A model generated the notes under the pieces. That model saw nothing but the letters and a program-made list of their open reading frames with translations, made no database searches and was not told the DNA's origin. Made by a program: the position numbers and the translations under genes. 8,555 nucleotides of DNA. It comes from Legionella genomosp. 1 (GTDB lineage Bacteria > Pseudomonadota > Gammaproteobacteria > Legionellales > Legionellaceae). This document shows, piece after piece, positions 6,408 to 8,555 of this stretch. The number at the start of each line of letters is the position of its first letter. Position 1 is the stretch's first letter. The stretch is taken from contig CAMBDN010000105.1 in NCBI GenBank assembly GCA_945865355.1, forward strand, positions 1 through 8,555, read 5' to 3'.

Positions 6408-7355
6408 CTACCTCGCAAATTGCTGCTTGCTAAATGCAACTCTCGCAGGAATTGATTCTTTGCCACCCCTCGCCCGTGCCTCGATCGTTTGATAACGGTG
6501 TAAAACACCCTCGCGGTTAGCGATCTGGATGTTGAGTCCGGGTCTTGCGTTAAGCTCCAGCATTAACGGGCCATGCTCTTTATCCAGCACGATATCAACA
6601 CCCAAATAGCCTAGCCCCGTTAATTCATAACAACTGGCGGAGATTTCTAGAATCTTGTCCCAATAGGGGACTTGGAGATCAACGATGGGTTTTAGTGTGT
6701 CTGGATGATAGTCGATGGTATCATTATGAAATACGCCACCAAGCGTTAGACCCGTCGCAATGTCTACACCAATCCCGATAGCCCCCTGATGCAAATTTGC
6801 TTTGCCTCCCGATAGCCGGGTGGGTAGACGAACCATTGCCATTGCTGGATAACCGAGGAGATTGATAATGCGAATGTCAGGGATGCCTTCATAACTGACT
6901 TCAGCAAACACGGGATCAACAATGACGCGATGTTCAATGATGGCGTAATCAGGGTGACCGCCTAGGCTATAGGCACCGGACAATAAACAAGATAAGTGAT
7001 AACTTATTTCTTGGGTTGTTAATAATCGGCCATTAATTTGTCGATACCGGCCTAAAACCTTCTCGGAGATGACGATGATCCCATCGCCTCCAGCGCCCCG
7101 CGCGGGCTTAATCACAAAATCTGCATAGGGCTGTAACAGCTCCTCCAATTTTTTGATTTGATGTTCCGTTTCTATCAGCTCATACAGTGGGGGAACGGCT
7201 ATGCCAGATTGTATCGCTAGACGTTTGGTTTTTATCTTATCATCGACCAAGGGATAAAGATGACGTCGGTTATAGCGTAATACATAATCACTATTTCGGC
7301 GGTTAATGCTTAATACACCGCCCTTATGTAGGCTCCGATAGATATTCCACATCAT
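6408..7355 (-). CDS. RimK-related ATP-grasp ligase (alpha-L-glutamate ligase-like)
   Basis: This 315-residue protein is of the ATP-grasp superfamily, in the group annotated as alpha-L-glutamate ligase-related and found beside 7TM/inactive-transglutaminase proteins. It would join an amino acid or peptide to an acceptor carboxylate through an acyl-phosphate in the cytosol. Visible motifs: the N-terminal domain with NRRNSDYVLRYNRR; the ATP-lysine and flexible loop FVIKPARGAGGDGIIV (80-95), with Lys83 and the Gly-rich segment; NLHQGAIGIGVD (187-198); and the metal-binding end GVDIVL (252-257) and LELNARPGLNIQIAN (266-280), where Glu267 and Asn269 should bind Mg. The length is typical. Its ATG overlaps the upstream stop as ATGA, which implies coupled translation. 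A second ATG follows immediately and has the better spacing to GGGA, so the true start may be one codon later. The acceptor is unknown. Confidence 0.88.
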   Translation of the reverse strand: MMWNIYRSLHKGGVLSINRRNSDYVLRYNRRHLYPLVDDKIKTKRLAIQSGIAVPPLYELIETEHQIKKLEELLQPYADFVIKPARGAGGDGIIVISEKVLGRYRQINGRLLTTQEISYHLSCLLSGAYSLGGHPDYAIIEHRVIVDPVFAEVSYEGIPDIRIINLLGYPAMAMVRLPTRLSGGKANLHQGAIGIGVDIATGLTLGGVFHNDTIDYHPDTLKPIVDLQVPYWDKILEISASCYELTGLGYLGVDIVLDKEHGPLMLELNARPGLNIQIANREGVLHRYQTIEARARGGKESIPARVAFSKQQFAR

Positions 7356-8555
7356 TTGGTCCCAGCTAATGCATTAAAGCGGAACAGTTCTAGAAGTCGA
7401 TAGCCGCGGTATTGGCCAAACCATAAAATAAAACCCAGTAAAACCAAGAGTAATTCAGGAAAGGCAAACATCAAGTACTGCATGGGGGCATAACTCATAG
7501 CAAAGAATGCAATCACTGCGGCAACCATGCTGCCTACGCCCGCTTTGATGGCATCGTATGCGCCTCGCTCATCCCAGGTAATACACATTCGTTCAATGGT
7601 CATGGTGAGAATGACCATGGGGAACAGGGCGACGGATAGCCCTGATTCAAGACCTAAGTTTTGGCATAGAACGCTGATAAAAATCATCAATATGATAACG
7701 ACGGTAAGAATAGCGGCGAGTCTCGGTACCAGCAGTAGGCGCAACTGGTCTAAATAAAACCGTGCTAAAAGCCCAAACGATACGATAATGGTAAATAAAG
7801 TAATTCCCCAAATGACATGTGTTTCACGAAAAGCGAGGGCTATCAATACGGGCATAAATGTCCCAAAGGTGCTAATGCCAATAAAATTGCGTAGCAATAG
7901 AATAATGAAGGCCCCAATCGGTACCGTCAGTAAAATTTTATAGGTTTCTTGCACATTAACGGGTAATTGTAATAAAGAAAAACGCAGTAATTGCGAGTCG
8001 GTTTGCACCCCTCTGATTTTAGCGATGCTGAGGGCATTGATAGGTGTGGGTGAGACCGTCAAGCTAAATTGCGGTTTTTTCCCGCCAACAATATCAAACA
8101 TAGGCTCAATACCATACTGCCATACGAGGAAGTCCTTGGGTAAGCCCGTTGCTCCTGTTCGTGGATTGATATAAACCCATGCTTTACCATTATAAACCGC
8201 GAGGATGAGTTTGAAATCCGCCTTATTCTGCTGACTGAGATGGATAGCTTGTACCGGCATGCCAAAGATCTTCGCCTGATTTAACACCGTTACTGCAGCA
8301 TTGACGATATTAGTATCATTAAAGTCACCGACCAATAATCTGGCATTGCCATCTCTCTTGTTTAACTCTTTAATGGTGCTTTGTGCGAAAGTATAGATAT
8401 CAGCCGAGGTTTGTCGGGCTTGGCCAATGATGGTATCAACCGCTGTTTTTATATTTTCTGCAAGGGGTGGTGCTTTGAGAATATGGGGTTTTGCTAAGTG
8501 CGCTTCATTATTATCGGTCTCGCGGAAAATAGCTCGATAATAAAGCGACTGGGGA
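7352..8555 (-). CDS. Inactive transglutaminase fused to seven transmembrane helices (UUP1-type; 5' end outside window)
   Basis: The frame is open to the right edge: the first full codon is at 8554-8552 and 400 residues are visible. A TTG at 8335 is internal, because the reading continues upstream without a stop (YYRAIFRETDNNEAHL near the edge). Visible residues 1-200 form the extracytoplasmic part, including a transglutaminase-like core around AVTVLNQAKIFGMPVQAIHL and GKAWVYINPRTGATGLP. I see no transglutaminase Cys in the expected place and Asn stands in the 'DP' position, in keeping with the family name 'inactive'. About seven membrane segments follow, near 205-224, 228-244, 247-267, 279-297, 306-323, 339-356 and 359-379. 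The family is usually near 500 residues with an N-terminal membrane anchor, which would lie outside. The gene is coupled by an ATGA overlap to the ATP-grasp gene. In many proteobacteria a retropepsin-like 'ATP-dependent zinc protease' gene is a third neighbour; it would be to the right of this window. Role unknown. Confidence 0.88.
   Translation of the reverse strand, partial: PQSLYYRAIFRETDNNEAHLAKPHILKAPPLAENIKTAVDTIIGQARQTSADIYTFAQSTIKELNKRDGNARLLVGDFNDTNIVNAAVTVLNQAKIFGMPVQAIHLSQQNKADFKLILAVYNGKAWVYINPRTGATGLPKDFLVWQYGIEPMFDIVGGKKPQFSLTVSPTPINALSIAKIRGVQTDSQLLRFSLLQLPVNVQETYKILLTVPIGAFIILLLRNFIGISTFGTFMPVLIALAFRETHVIWGITLFTIIVSFGLLARFYLDQLRLLLVPRLAAILTVVIILMIFISVLCQNLGLESGLSVALFPMVILTMTIERMCITWDERGAYDAIKAGVGSMVAAVIAFFAMSYAPMQYLMFAFPELLLVLLGFILWFGQYRGYRLLELFRFNALAGTK

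Noticed and set aside
1..8555. CRISPR array, tRNA or rRNA genes, insertion sequence, prophage or integrase
   Set aside because: I looked on both strands and found no regularly spaced repeats, no cloverleaf-like segment with a conserved T-arm, and no transposase or integrase motifs.

Overview
The window reads as a chromosomal segment of a gammaproteobacterium of moderate, slightly AT-leaning composition. The markers are a tandem ubiH-ubiI pair for aerobic ubiquinone synthesis and the two-gene set 'inactive transglutaminase with seven transmembrane helices' plus RimK-related ATP-grasp ligase. A Sec-exported papain-family protease, a LicD-like enzyme and a membrane-hairpin nitroreductase lie between them. 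That mixture fits a host- or amoeba-associated lineage such as the Legionellales (Legionella/Coxiella/Berkiella type). This placement is an inference from gene content, not a database match.

Layout. Positions 1-1883 (+) hold the 3' part of ubiH and a complete ubiI/visC-like gene. The two overlap by 17 bases and look co-transcribed. Positions 1945-3054 (+) hold an extended -10 promoter and a secreted C1 cysteine peptidase with all four papain active-site residues visible, followed by a clear hairpin terminator (3124-3162). Positions 3239-4553 (+) hold tandem candidate -10 boxes and a 414-residue protein with a LicD/fukutin-type nucleotidyltransferase core behind an unassigned N-terminal half. 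Positions 4578-4657 hold a long palindromic intergenic element that can fold in two mutually exclusive ways. Positions 4675-6344 (+) hold a promoter with a perfect -35 box and a 534-residue protein joining a helical region, a Gly/Ala-rich membrane hairpin and a nitroreductase-like domain. A shared hairpin (6351-6381) separates it from the convergent minus-strand pair. Positions 6408-8555 (-) hold the ATP-grasp ligase and, upstream and coupled through an ATGA overlap, the 7TM/inactive-transglutaminase gene, which runs off the right edge.

How the genes work together. The ubi pair makes the quinone for aerobic respiration. The two minus-strand genes almost certainly form one envelope system, in which a periplasmic domain and 7TM protein work with a cytosolic peptide-bond-forming ligase; its product cannot be read from sequence. 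The three central genes each appear to have their own promoter and do not form an obvious operon. They look like accessory functions (secreted protease, phospho-ligand or nucleotidyl transfer, membrane-bound flavoenzyme). I see no tRNA, rRNA, CRISPR array, transposase or integrase.
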